Of a stretch of 35,274 nt of DNA, positions 23,608 through 33,160 are shown in pieces. Made by a program: the position numbers and the translations under genes. The first letter of the stretch is position 1. Each line of letters begins with the position of its first letter. Origin of the DNA: CAYOZL01 sp964408435 (GTDB taxonomy: Bacteria > Bdellovibrionota_C > UBA2361 > SZUA-149 > CAYOZL01); assembly GCA_964408435.1 (NCBI GenBank), contig CAYOZL010000022.1:1-35274 (forward strand), in the 5' to 3' direction. A model generated the notes under the pieces. It searched no databases and had not been told where the DNA came from. It saw only the letters and a program-made list of their open reading frames with translations.

Positions 23608-24977
23608 AATATAATCTCTGCAGAAAATCTTACTCTACTATTTCCAAGTGTTCTACCACCTGGATCCACTTTTATTTTACAGAATATGTTTTTATTCTTC
23701 TCTAGTGCACTGTTTAATCTTCCAACAGTTGGTGTGTCTGCTACCGATCCTCTAAAGCTAACTTTGGATTCAGCAATTCCAAGAGAGTCAATCTTAATAT
23801 CTATTTTGTTATCAATGGTTTTAGTAAGTTCTAATAAGACTTCAAGCGGGGAGAGTGATGATAATGAGCCCATTCCAGAAAGTTGTTCTTCTAATTCTGC
23901 TACACTATTTTCTAATGTTGATAATTCGTTTCTTCTAGTTATGCTAAGGTTAGGAGCAGCTTCTTTTGCAATTTTATATATTGTGTCATCAATATAAGAT
24001 AAGCCAGCCAAACTTCTGTAGTAACTAAGTGCAAGCCATATAAGTAAGGCAATAATTGCACCAAGAATGTAAATATATTCTTCTTTTAATGCAGCAATTA
24101 TATTATTTAAAAGATGCTTGCCAGAGTATTTACCAACTCTAAAATCAAATATATTCTTATTTTTATCTGATTCTATTAAACCAATTGCCCAAGAGATATC
24201 TTCCGCTTCTAGATCTATATCTGTTTGGTTTACTATAACCTTATTTAGGTTAAGTTCATCAATATTAATATGCTCACTTAAGTTCTCTATTATTTCACTA
24301 TTTCCCAGAGCATATGTTTTATTCACTTCATGCTTAACTAGAGTGCAAACTAAATCTTCTAAGCATGACTGACTAACATAGCCATCAAGGTATGCATCAT
24401 TAATATCTTTTAAAAATATAAGCTTGTCGTTTTCAAATATAGTAATTGAAATATTTGAGTTACTAATTTCTAATAAAGCAAAAGAACCTCTTAATGAAAA
24501 TAGTTCTTTTAAAGAAGAAGCTGAGCTTGCTTTAGTAGTTATAAATTTAGGATCTAGACCAATAGATTGAGATACTTTTAAAGATTTTTCTATGATATCG
24601 CTTGAAGTAGCAGAGGTGAGTATGTCATATGTGCCATCCTCTTTCTTATCTAAAACTATTGAATCAACAATAAATTCATCAAGTTCAACAGGTATTTGAT
24701 CTTGTAGTTGAATCGGAGCTGTTTTATCTATTTTTTTAGTATCATTAAAAGGTAAGTTTATTTGTCTATAAATTACAGGAGTCGAACTTAATTGTGCCAC
24801 TGAGCTTTCAATTTGAGTAAAGCTATCAAGGATTGCTTTTTGGTCTTCGGCTTCTATTTCGTAATCATCTAGTTCAAAGCTATGAAAATCAGTTAAAATT
24901 ATACTGTTTTCACTGCTTTCAGCAGTGACTATTCTTGCCTTATCGGCACTTAAATTAATAGCAGCTATTTTAGACAT
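23598..24977 (-). CDS. gspL: Type II secretion system protein L
   Basis: 459 residues. Residues 1-280 are a cytoplasmic actin-like/PilM-like fold (AAINLSADKARIV at the start, FALLEISNSNISITIFEND in the second lobe). A membrane segment lies at 301-320 (YIYILGAIIALLIWLALSYY), followed by a periplasmic coiled coil and a C-terminal ferredoxin-like domain. GspL recruits GspE to the membrane and pairs with GspM. It starts 28 bases after gspJ ends, leaving no room for gspK, which normally lies between them. Confidence 0.88.
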   Translation of the reverse strand: MSKIAAINLSADKARIVTAESSENSIILTDFHSFELDDYEIEAEDQKAILDSFTQIESSVAQLSSTPVIYRQINLPFNDTKKIDKTAPIQLQDQIPVELDEFIVDSIVLDKKEDGTYDILTSATSSDIIEKSLKVSQSIGLDPKFITTKASSASSLKELFSLRGSFALLEISNSNISITIFENDKLIFLKDINDAYLDGYVSQSCLEDLVCTLVKHEVNKTYALGNSEIIENLSEHINIDELNLNKVIVNQTDIDLEAEDISWAIGLIESDKNKNIFDFRVGKYSGKHLLNNIIAALKEEYIYILGAIIALLIWLALSYYRSLAGLSYIDDTIYKIAKEAAPNLSITRRNELSTLENSVAELEEQLSGMGSLSSLSPLEVLLELTKTIDNKIDIKIDSLGIAESKVSFRGSVADTPTVGRLNSALEKNKNIFCKIKVDPGGRTLGNSRVRFSAEIILCK

Positions 24978-25005
24978 ATTTTAGCTCACATAATAGACAA
25001 AATAG

Positions 25006-25662
25006 TTAGTTTTGTCTCCTTAAAGCATAGGCTGTTTTGTAAGCTTTTGTGGTATTTTCTATGTCTTTTATTAAGAGCAGTATCTCTACTGCTTCTGGTA
25101 GGTTAGGCTGTTCCCAAGTATCTGCCCAATTTTCTAGTGAATAGAATCTAAATTTAATATCTTCAACAGAGTTAATTACAGAAGAGATATTTTTTCTCAT
25201 TTCTACAGTCTTTTCATCTGATATGCCTGTAGGGACTTCTTCTCTAATTAGTTTAAAGGTTTTTTTATCTGAAAATTCTTTTGATTCAGATTCTAAGTAA
25301 TAGCTAACTTGTACCGAACCGTAGTTATTATTTTGTCCATTAATTATCTGACCTCCAGCACTAGTGTTAAAAGTAATTCTATCTTTTTGTCCAAGGAATA
25401 TAATGTTACTTATTATTCCACCAATATTTAGTACCCCTTGATTAACTGAGCTAAGTTCACGTCCCATTTTTTCTAACAAGAATTGAGCCTTGGAAGTTGC
25501 TTCTATCTCTGCTTCGACAATATTTTTAGCCTGAATAACACCATTAATAGTGCCGTATAAAAGACCGCCAAGAACAGCTAATAGTACAGATACTATTATT
25601 AATTCAATTAGTGTAAATCCTTTTTCTGAATTACGTAATTTTATAAAAGTATTATTTTTCAA
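25006..25662 (-). CDS. gspJ: Type II secretion minor pseudopilin J
   Basis: 218 residues. The prepilin signal is SEKG^FTLIELIIVSVLLAVLGG with Glu at +5, followed by about 190 residues of periplasmic domain (KAQFLLEKMGRELSSVNQG, VEDIKFRFYSLENWADTW). GspJ joins GspI and GspK at the pseudopilus tip. Order in the operon (after gspI, 30 bases away) and the WxxxW-like C-terminal region with a LPEAVEI strand support GspJ. No GspK follows. Confidence 0.88.
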   Translation of the reverse strand: MKNNTFIKLRNSEKGFTLIELIIVSVLLAVLGGLLYGTINGVIQAKNIVEAEIEATSKAQFLLEKMGRELSSVNQGVLNIGGIISNIIFLGQKDRITFNTSAGGQIINGQNNNYGSVQVSYYLESESKEFSDKKTFKLIREEVPTGISDEKTVEMRKNISSVINSVEDIKFRFYSLENWADTWEQPNLPEAVEILLLIKDIENTTKAYKTAYALRRQN

Positions 25663-25692
25663 TTTCCCGTACGTTTTAATATAGAAGCCGAT

Positions 25693-26178
25693 TTAATTAT
25701 AACTATTGGTAAAAACAAAATAAACTATTTTATAAGACTGATCTACTTGTTCTCCCCAAGAGATATTTAACTCAATTCTTCTATATACATCTTCTAAAAA
25801 TGCCAAATCATAACTAGTAACTTCGCTTATGTATTCCCACTCTTGTAGTTCATCTTTAAAGTAATCTTTTCCTCCTTCAAAGTAGCCGTAGTCTTGTAGT
25901 TTGTTTCTAAGAATACCACTATCAGTGCCTACATCTGGAGGCTGAGGAGCTACTTCTATAATTGCCAACATATATTGACCAATGAGAGAAGCAATATTTC
26001 TATTTCTTTCTAAAGAGTAAGTGTCTATCATTTTAGTATGAAGACCAATTAAGGTGCTAAATGCTAAACCAAGAATTGCTACTGCAATAGCAATTTCTAC
26101 TAGTGTGAATCCTTTCTCAGAGCTTAAATGCTCTAAGTGTTTTGATCTTATCTGCTTTGATTTTATTATAGGATTCAA
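25693..26178 (-). CDS. gspI: Type II secretion minor pseudopilin I
   Basis: 161 residues with prepilin signal SSEKG^FTLVEIAIAVAILGLAFSTL (Glu +5) and a small globular part including SLERNRNIASLIGQYML. It has the length expected of GspI and lies between gspH and gspJ. The start overlaps the end of gspH by four bases. The leader before the cleavage site is rather long (about 23 residues). Confidence 0.88.
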   Translation of the reverse strand: MNPIIKSKQIRSKHLEHLSSEKGFTLVEIAIAVAILGLAFSTLIGLHTKMIDTYSLERNRNIASLIGQYMLAIIEVAPQPPDVGTDSGILRNKLQDYGYFEGGKDYFKDELQEWEYISEVTSYDLAFLEDVYRRIELNISWGEQVDQSYKIVYFVFTNSYN

Positions 26179-26894
26179 GAAGCGTTCCTAATAACAAGAT
26201 TACCATTTGTAGCTTCACTTTTAGCTACATAGTCTTCGTCGTTAATCTTTAAATTTATCTCTACTGCATCACTTGTTGATTGGGGGGTGAATCTAAAAAA
26301 GACTTTGCCCTCGTCAATTATTTCTTTTCCTCTTTTAACACTTATAATATCTAAGCCTTCAGTAAAGTCTTTTTGTTTTGAGAGGCTTGGGAACTCTAGA
26401 GGAATACTTAACCTCACAGCAGCATTTGCATCTCTAAATCTTACAGAGAAATATTGTTGGTCTAGTTCTAATGAGTCAATTGCTTCTTGTTTTGCGTATT
26501 CCTCAGCAATAGTGCCAATTTCTTCTATTTCTTCTTGAGCTTTTCTCTCTTTCTCTCTTCTTGTTCTAAGGTTAGAGAGTAAGTCAACATTTTCAGATCT
26601 TGTAGGGGGTAGAGGCACTTCTCTAAAGACTTGGTAGTAATCATTATCAATATCTAGAACGAGTCGATAAGTCTGACCTCTACCATATGCTTCATTAAAT
26701 AACTGCCTCCATAAGGAAGATAGAGATCTAATTTCAGATTCTTGTTTCCACCCTGTAATAGAACTAAATTTAGAGCTTGCTAAAGTTGTAATAAGGCTAA
26801 CTAGAACAACAACTAAAACTAGTTCAACTAGAGTGAAGCCCTTATTATTCTTTAGCGTGTCTTTTTTAGTTTTACGGTCCAGTAACTGAGACAT
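26175..26894 (-). CDS. gspH: Type II secretion minor pseudopilin H
   Basis: 239 residues from the ATG at 26894, which has GGAG 9 bases upstream; an upstream in-frame ATG at 26918 would add 8 residues and enlarge the overlap with gspG. Prepilin signal NNKG^FTLVELVLVVVLVSLITTLA with Glu +5. The C-terminal domain holds a long charged helix (RTRREKERKAQEEIEEIG) unusual for GspH and making it longer than the typical 160-190 residues. The call rests on the signal and on its place between gspG and gspI. Confidence 0.82.
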   Translation of the reverse strand: MSQLLDRKTKKDTLKNNKGFTLVELVLVVVLVSLITTLASSKFSSITGWKQESEIRSLSSLWRQLFNEAYGRGQTYRLVLDIDNDYYQVFREVPLPPTRSENVDLLSNLRTRREKERKAQEEIEEIGTIAEEYAKQEAIDSLELDQQYFSVRFRDANAAVRLSIPLEFPSLSKQKDFTEGLDIISVKRGKEIIDEGKVFFRFTPQSTSDAVEINLKINDEDYVAKSEATNGNLVIRNAS

Positions 26895-27285
26895 CTTGTT
26901 TGGCTCCATCTCCGCCATCTATGCCATCTGCCCCTAGGCTTTTTAATGTAAATGAGCGACCTCCGTTTTCAACTTTATAGCTAAATGGAAAGCCCCATAC
27001 ATCTGTTAGGTCATCTTCTCCAGCCAGGGCGAAAAAAGGTTTGCCTGATTTTTTTACTGCAGGACCACCTTTAATTAGGTTATCAAGACTTGCAGGGAAT
27101 TTATTATACTTAAGTCTGTATTGGCTAAGTAGATTTTTAGCTTTTTCCATTTTAACAACATTTAACTCTGCTTTTGCAGTATCGCCTTGTCCGATTACAT
27201 TTTTCCCAACTACAACTGCAATTAAACTAATAAGAACAATTACAACTAGTAATTCTACTAAAGTTAAACCTGATTCATTTCTCAT
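26872..27285 (-). CDS. gspG: Type II secretion major pseudopilin G
   Basis: 137 residues, normal for GspG, the main subunit of the periplasmic pseudopilus. Prepilin signal MRNESG^LTLVELLVVIVLISL with Glu at +5; the +1 residue is Leu where Phe is usual. Conserved features follow: LSQYRLKYNKFPASLDNLI, DVWGFPFSYK and the C-terminal Ca-binding type loop SLGADGIDGGDGAKQDV. It begins 64 bases downstream of gspF, the largest spacer in the operon. Confidence 0.94.
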   Translation of the reverse strand: MRNESGLTLVELLVVIVLISLIAVVVGKNVIGQGDTAKAELNVVKMEKAKNLLSQYRLKYNKFPASLDNLIKGGPAVKKSGKPFFALAGEDDLTDVWGFPFSYKVENGGRSFTLKSLGADGIDGGDGAKQDVSVTGP

Positions 27286-27349
27286 AAATTATATTTCCCT
27301 AAAAAATCTTACCTTAGACGATGCTGATAATTAAACTATTAAATTTTAG

Positions 27350-28570
27350 CTATTTTGCCAATGAAGTCATCTCAAGCATTGGTAGCATTACTGCAGCTAG
27401 TATAGCACCAACTATAAAAGCTAAAAATATAATTAACAACGGTTCTAGTATAGATGTAAAGCTAGAAATTGCTGAATCTACTTCAGTTTCATAAGATTTA
27501 GCTGCTCTATTTAACATTTGCTCTAATTGACCTGTTTTTTCACCAATTGCAATCATGTGTATTAGTAGCTTAGGGAAATGCCCAGATTTAGACATTTCTT
27601 TAGCTAAGCTCCCTCCTTCACGAACACCGACAATAGCGTCTTCTACAGCATTTTCTAAAACAACATTGCCTAAAATGTTCTTAACAATTTCTAGCCCGCC
27701 TAAGAGTCTAATTCCACTAAAAAGCATAGTTCCTAGATTTTTTGCGAATCTGCTACAAGCAATCTTTAGCCTAAGATTGCCAATGATAGGTATTTTAAAA
27801 ATTAATTGGTCTAACTTCTCTCTGCCTTTTTCTGTGCTAGAATATGATTTGTAGAAATAAACTGCAGCTATAATTAAAATAATAATTAAGTACCAGTATG
27901 ATTGAACTAGGTTACTTAAGGTAATAACTATTCTTGTAGGCAAGGGAAGAACTGCTCCTTGGTCTTCAAATATTTTTGTGATCTGTGGAACTACGTAACC
28001 TAAAAGTAGAATTATTACTCCAAAGCATAGAAGTAACATTAGCATTGGGTAGGTAAGTGCAGAGATAACTTTCTTTTGTAGCTCTGCTTGAGATTCTAGT
28101 AAATCTGCTAATCTTTCTAATACTAAATCAAGTGAGCCTGAAGCTTCACCAGAAGATACCATGTTTACATATAGCTTTGGAAAAGCGGCAGGGTACTTTT
28201 TTAACGAATCTGCAAGTGTTGCACCCTCATTAACATTATCTCTAATTTCAACTATTATTTTTTTTATAGCAGGATTTTCAATTTGTTCACTTAGTGCTTT
28301 TAGCGATTCTACAAGAGGCATACCTGCAGCTACAAGGGTTGCAAATTGCCTTGTAATTATTGATAACTGGCTTGTTCCTATTTTAGTTGCTTTTTTTTGT
28401 CCAAAAGAAAAAGATAGTTTGTTAGAGCTGTGACTTGCTTCACATAGTTCAGTAGCAAAGATTTTCTTAGATTTTAATTTTGACCTAGCATCTCTTATTG
28501 ATTCTGCATCAATTACGCCTTTAACGTTTTTGCCTTTTTGGTCAATTGCTTTGTAGGAAAATACTGCCAT
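27350..28570 (-). CDS. gspF: Type II secretion inner-membrane platform protein F
   Basis: 406 residues, normal length. Starts MAVFSYKAIDQKGKNVKGVIDAES, the typical GspF/PilC opening. Two repeated cytoplasmic helical domains (LATLVAAGMPLVESLKALSEQ type and NLGTMLFSGIRLLGGLEIV type) are separated by membrane segments near 170-195 and 225-245, with a third at the C-terminus (LIIFLAFIVGAILAAVMLPM). Start ATG follows directly after the TAA of gspE. Confidence 0.95.
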   Translation of the reverse strand: MAVFSYKAIDQKGKNVKGVIDAESIRDARSKLKSKKIFATELCEASHSSNKLSFSFGQKKATKIGTSQLSIITRQFATLVAAGMPLVESLKALSEQIENPAIKKIIVEIRDNVNEGATLADSLKKYPAAFPKLYVNMVSSGEASGSLDLVLERLADLLESQAELQKKVISALTYPMLMLLLCFGVIILLLGYVVPQITKIFEDQGAVLPLPTRIVITLSNLVQSYWYLIIILIIAAVYFYKSYSSTEKGREKLDQLIFKIPIIGNLRLKIACSRFAKNLGTMLFSGIRLLGGLEIVKNILGNVVLENAVEDAIVGVREGGSLAKEMSKSGHFPKLLIHMIAIGEKTGQLEQMLNRAAKSYETEVDSAISSFTSILEPLLIIFLAFIVGAILAAVMLPMLEMTSLAK

Positions 28571-30136
28571 TTATTCGTTAATATCTTCTTGTGTTACTCT
28601 TAGTACTTCTTCAACTGAGGTAAGTCCAGAAACTATTTTTCTTGCTCCATCAGCTCTTAAGCTTCTAAGAGAGCTGGAGTTTGCCCTAATAGTTGTTGAG
28701 TCAGCTTTATTCATAATTAGATTTCTAACTTTATCATCCATTCTTAGTAATTCATGGATTCCCATTCTTCCTTTGTAACCTGTGTTTTGACAAGTGCTAC
28801 AACCATTTTCACTGTGGGTGAAAGTTGTGCCAGGAGGAAGTTGGAAATTAATACCTAATTCTCTTGCTTCAAGATCGCTAATAGCGTGTGGTCGTTTGCA
28901 ATCTGGGCAAAGCCTTCTAACAAGTCGCTGTGCCATTACTCCTATTAAACTAGAAGAAATTAGAAATGGCTCAACTCCCATATCTGTTAACCTTGTAATA
29001 GCCCCAGGTGCATCATTGGTGTGAAGAGTGGAGAAAACTAAATGTCCAGTAAGAGATGCTTGAATTGCAATTTCAACGGTTTCTAGATCTCTAATCTCAC
29101 CTACCATTACTATGTCAGGATCTTGTCTAAGAATAGCCCTTAGACCACTTGCGAATGTAAAGTCGATTTTTGGACTTACTTGCATTTGTCCAACTCCACC
29201 GAGTTCGTATTCCACAGGATCTTCAATTGTTAATATATTCTTATCAACGGTATTTATTTCTGATAAACACCCATACAGAGTAGTCGTCTTACCAGAACCT
29301 GTTGGGCCTGTGACAAGAAAAATTCCGTGGCTTTTCTTAATATATTTTCTTATATCAGTCTCTATATCTGGTTCAAAACCAAGCGTTGCAATATCTAGTC
29401 TAACATTAGACTTATCTAAAAGACGCATTACAATACGCTCCCCGTAGCTTGTTGGAACAGTAGAGACCCTGATATCAACATCTTTACCGGCGATTTTTAA
29501 TCCAATTCTTCCATCTTGAGGTAAGCGTTTCTCAGCAATGTTTAAATTAGACATTACTTTTACTCTAGATAGAATTGGAGCTTGGAAAAATTTATCTTCT
29601 GTATCTATATCTTGTAGAACCCCGTCTACTCTAAATCTTACTTTAAGATTTTGTTCAAACGGTTCAATGTGAATATCTGAAGCTCCCATAGTAGCGGCTC
29701 TAAATATTAATGTGTTTACGTATCTAATAATAGGTGCATCATCATCTTCTGCATCGGTTACATCAATTTTTAAAGTATCTGTAATTTCTCCTTTCTCTTC
29801 GCTATCTAAGGAGCTATCTCTGCCAGTCATTAGCTTTGTTCTAATGTTGTTAATGGCATTTAAAATTTCTTCTTCAGGTGCAACCACTCTTAATGTAGGC
29901 ATGCCATAAACTAGGGATAAGACATCTGAAATCTCAGTATTAAGGGGGTCAGAAACTGCAATAACTATATTGCCGTCTTCAACTTTTAGAGGGATTACTT
30001 TGTTTTGTTTAGCCCAAGTCCCAATAATCTTATTAAATTCCCCCATTTCTAAGTCTTGAGGTGGGGAGACATCACCAAGGCTTTCTATATATTGAAGCCC
30101 TAGTTTTTCAGCGAGTGACTTTGAGACATCACTCAT
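28571..30136 (-). CDS. gspE: Type II secretion ATPase E
   Basis: Hexameric ATPase that drives pseudopilus assembly. I chose ATG 30136 (521 residues), which overlaps the end of gspD by 8 bases and gives the canonical opening MSDVSKSLAEKLGLQY; an in-frame start at 30172 would add 12 unlikely residues. N-terminal GspL-binding region, then SDIHIEPFE, Walker A GPTGSGKTT (about 277-285), Asp box TIEDPVEYELGGVGQMQV, Walker B DPDIVMVGEIRD, His box TGHLVFSTLHTND, and a Zn tetracysteine (LCPDC and GCSTCQNTGYKGR). Confidence 0.95.
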   Translation of the reverse strand: MSDVSKSLAEKLGLQYIESLGDVSPPQDLEMGEFNKIIGTWAKQNKVIPLKVEDGNIVIAVSDPLNTEISDVLSLVYGMPTLRVVAPEEEILNAINNIRTKLMTGRDSSLDSEEKGEITDTLKIDVTDAEDDDAPIIRYVNTLIFRAATMGASDIHIEPFEQNLKVRFRVDGVLQDIDTEDKFFQAPILSRVKVMSNLNIAEKRLPQDGRIGLKIAGKDVDIRVSTVPTSYGERIVMRLLDKSNVRLDIATLGFEPDIETDIRKYIKKSHGIFLVTGPTGSGKTTTLYGCLSEINTVDKNILTIEDPVEYELGGVGQMQVSPKIDFTFASGLRAILRQDPDIVMVGEIRDLETVEIAIQASLTGHLVFSTLHTNDAPGAITRLTDMGVEPFLISSSLIGVMAQRLVRRLCPDCKRPHAISDLEARELGINFQLPPGTTFTHSENGCSTCQNTGYKGRMGIHELLRMDDKVRNLIMNKADSTTIRANSSSLRSLRADGARKIVSGLTSVEEVLRVTQEDINE

Positions 30137-33100
30137 TCGTATCCCATTGTTCGAAGTTAGCAATAGTAACACCAGGATGAGTTTGGTTTAGTGTCTCAGT
30201 AGAGTTATAAACTCCTAAGCAGATATACTCTATGTCGTTATTATGAAAACTTTTTCCAACTGCAAGTCTAATCTTTTGAGAACTTAAAGCAATAGTCTCT
30301 CCAGTTGTAGTATCTCTAAGCACAGAGAAGTTTACTGTGCCTGTAGTAGTATTAATTGGGGCGTCTACGATAGGAGTGTCTACGTTATTATAGTTCTCTA
30401 TATCGACATAGCTGTCGTTAGTACTAACTACCTTACTCTCACTAGTAACTATATTTACTGTTTCATTTTCTGCATCTAGGGGAATATCTGAATATATATT
30501 AGCAGGTGGCAAGCTTGGAATGTTGCTTCTAGAAATAGTTTCTAAGGAAGTATCCTGCTGTATTGGAATATCTCCTTGGGGAATCTGATTAATAGGCGTA
30601 GTAGGGTTTAGTATTATAGTGCTCTGAGTCTCTAAGTTTTGTGTCTCTGTATTTTGTATGACTGGGCTAGGCAAATCTCCCCTAAGTCTTTGTCTTGAAT
30701 AAACTGGTTCGTTAGAATTAGCATCTAAAGGCAATGCAGGGGCAACTACTAATTCAATTTTATCTTTAGGAGTTATATTTTCTAAGGCTGGTAAAATAGT
30801 TCCAGGCTTTATTATCTCTTTTTTATATTCCTCAGCAACATTATCAAAAGCAGGGGAGTTTAAGACTTCCTGCCTATTTGGAGTTATGTCTTCCTCAACG
30901 ATTTCCTTTTCAATCTCACCAGCATAGGCTTTAGTGTGATCTCTAGCATCATACTGGTCTTTGATTACTTTTGGAGTAATTAAAATTAATAAATTAGTTT
31001 TAGTCTTAATGTGGTTTTGAGTTTGAAATAAATTCCCTAGAATTGGAATGTCTTCCAGGATAGGAAAACCACTTGTAGAGTCTTCAATTTGGTCCTGTAG
31101 CAAGCCACCAGTGATTACCATTTGTGAGTCTTTAACTTCGACAGAGGTTTCAGATGTTCTAATTGTAGTAGTAGGTCCGTTTGAGTCTGCTCTAGTTCCT
31201 TCAACTACACTTGAAATTTCTACAAATATTCTTAAGTTAACATATTCTCCAGAACTAATTTGAGGAGTTATTCTAAGTGTAATACCTACATCTTGTCTCT
31301 GAACTTGGTTAAATGTGTTGCCAATATTTGTTTGGTTAGTAGCAGTTGAGCTAACAAAAGGAACATTTTCACCAACTATAATCTCAGCTTCTTCGTTATC
31401 TGTTGCAAGAATAGTAGGTGAGCTTAAAACATTAACATTTGTATTTTGGCTAACTGCTGAAACTAAAATTGCTTGTGAAGGAATAGTAATTCCTCCAGGT
31501 AAAGTAAGAGTTCCGGCACTAGCTGCAGCAAGTGTTATGTCAGTTAGTCCTGCAGGATTTGTTAATAGATTAGTAAGACTACCAAAGTTACTTTGTCCGA
31601 ATATCCCACCATTTTCTTCTAATCCAGCTGTTCCTTGAAGTTCTACTCCAAATCCATCTTGGTCACCAATTCTTACTTCTAAAATTGTGGCTTCTACAAG
31701 TACCTGTCTTCTTTTAATATCAAGCTCGTCGATAACATCTTTTATCCGTGAGTAATCTCCTTTTGATGCATTGATAAGTAAAGAGTTTGTAGCCGGGTCA
31801 GCCGTTATAGAAACTTCACCTTCAAAGTTTACACGAGAGCCATTATTATTTGTTCTATTAGCTGCATTTCTAAAAGCATTAGCTGCTCTGTTGTTATTTG
31901 TAGTTCTAGTATTTCTGTTTTGAGCAGCATTATTTCTAGTTAATGAGCTACCTTGAGTTCTAGTTGTATTTGTTCCACTACTAGTTGCTCCGGAAATTAA
32001 ATTACTTAAAATTTCAGATAAGCTTTCCGCATCAGCATGTTGTAATTTGTATACCCAAAATCTGCCACTAGATTGATCCACTTCGCTATCGAGTTGATTA
32101 ACGAGCTCTCTAACTTTAACAGTCATGTCTTTATCAGCTACTACAATTAATGAATTTGTTCTTTCATCGGGAATTATTTTAAACGGTATGCTTCTTTTTT
32201 CATTATTGTTGTTATTGTTATTTTGAGAAGTCCTAGAGTTTTGTTGTCTTAGTCTTCTTAGTCTAGATAAAGCAGAGTTTGTGTTTGAAACGATGTTGGA
32301 GTTTTGAGTCCTTGTCTGGTCGTCTTGATTCCCTAAAATATCATTTATTTTTTCTGATATATCGCCAACTTCAGCATGAACAACAGGGATTATTGTAATT
32401 TCTCTATCAACTGCTGGTACATCAATTTCAGTTAGTAGCTCTCTTAATCTAGAAATGTTGGCTTGAGAATCTATTATTATTAATGAATTATTACTTTCTA
32501 CCGCTTTAATAATACCAGATTTAGAAATAAAAGATCCGATAAGTTCATTAGCCTCGCTAGCAGCTATATGTCTTAGTCTAACTTTTTCAGTTACTAATTG
32601 ATCTGAAGGATTCTTAGTAGTTGATTTAACAAATGGAACAGTGGTTTGTTTTGCATCTCCTGCTTTAATAACTTTCCAAGTGCCAGCTGTTACAGGAATA
32701 GTTGTAAAGCCTTTAAGCAATAGAATAGTATCAAAAACTTTTAATGCCTCATTTGTTGTTAAAGGGGTAGGTAAGTGAATCGTTACCTTGCCTTTAACTG
32801 CGCCGTCGATAATATAATTTCTTTTAAGTATTTTACTAAAAGTTTTAATAAGAGCGGCTATTTCTATATCGCTTCCATTAAGAGCATTTTTTATTTGATC
32901 TTTTTGAGAGTTGCTAAGACTGCCAGTAAATGAAGCGCTATTTTGATCTTTAGAATTTAGCTCTTTTTCTTCTTCTTTTATTTGGCTAGCAAGATCATTT
33001 TCAGTCTCCTCTACTAACTCAGGTGAGATAGGCTCTAGTATACCAAACTGTCCATCTTCGATAGTTTCAGAATTAAATTCAGTAGAATCTGATAATGAAG

Positions 33101-33158
33101 ATTGAGCAAGTGCGGTAACGCACGAAAATAAAATTATTATTAAAATTTTAAAAATCAT
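30129..33158 (-). CDS. gspD: Type II secretion secretin D with long C-terminal extension
   Basis: Outer-membrane channel. 1009 residues, against about 650-750 usually. Signal peptide 1-19, then N0 (about 90-165), N1 (190-248), N2 and N3, and the secretin core at about 485-735 with VLSSPTILATDNEEAEIIVG, VGITLRITPQI, VITGGLLQD and the IPILGNLF motif (704-711). Asn-rich insertions lie in N2 (about 280-320, with a run of seven Asn) and N3 (about 392-442). After the secretin domain a Pro/Thr/Asn-rich stretch of about 270 residues ends in a folded-looking segment (SQKIRLAVGKSFHNNDIEYI). The extension is longer than the usual S domain and may serve pilotin-free targeting or cell-wall contact; that role is a guess. 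Confidence 0.93.
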   Translation of the reverse strand: MIFKILIIILFSCVTALAQSSLSDSTEFNSETIEDGQFGILEPISPELVEETENDLASQIKEEEKELNSKDQNSASFTGSLSNSQKDQIKNALNGSDIEIAALIKTFSKILKRNYIIDGAVKGKVTIHLPTPLTTNEALKVFDTILLLKGFTTIPVTAGTWKVIKAGDAKQTTVPFVKSTTKNPSDQLVTEKVRLRHIAASEANELIGSFISKSGIIKAVESNNSLIIIDSQANISRLRELLTEIDVPAVDREITIIPVVHAEVGDISEKINDILGNQDDQTRTQNSNIVSNTNSALSRLRRLRQQNSRTSQNNNNNNNEKRSIPFKIIPDERTNSLIVVADKDMTVKVRELVNQLDSEVDQSSGRFWVYKLQHADAESLSEILSNLISGATSSGTNTTRTQGSSLTRNNAAQNRNTRTTNNNRAANAFRNAANRTNNNGSRVNFEGEVSITADPATNSLLINASKGDYSRIKDVIDELDIKRRQVLVEATILEVRIGDQDGFGVELQGTAGLEENGGIFGQSNFGSLTNLLTNPAGLTDITLAAASAGTLTLPGGITIPSQAILVSAVSQNTNVNVLSSPTILATDNEEAEIIVGENVPFVSSTATNQTNIGNTFNQVQRQDVGITLRITPQISSGEYVNLRIFVEISSVVEGTRADSNGPTTTIRTSETSVEVKDSQMVITGGLLQDQIEDSTSGFPILEDIPILGNLFQTQNHIKTKTNLLILITPKVIKDQYDARDHTKAYAGEIEKEIVEEDITPNRQEVLNSPAFDNVAEEYKKEIIKPGTILPALENITPKDKIELVVAPALPLDANSNEPVYSRQRLRGDLPSPVIQNTETQNLETQSTIILNPTTPINQIPQGDIPIQQDTSLETISRSNIPSLPPANIYSDIPLDAENETVNIVTSESKVVSTNDSYVDIENYNNVDTPIVDAPINTTTGTVNFSVLRDTTTGETIALSSQKIRLAVGKSFHNNDIEYICLGVYNSTETLNQTHPGVTIANFEQWDTNE

Positions 33159-33160
33159 AT

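Noticed and set aside
23366..24372. Plus-strand open frames opposite gspL and gspM
   Set aside because: They are antisense to well-supported T2SS genes and have no start signals.
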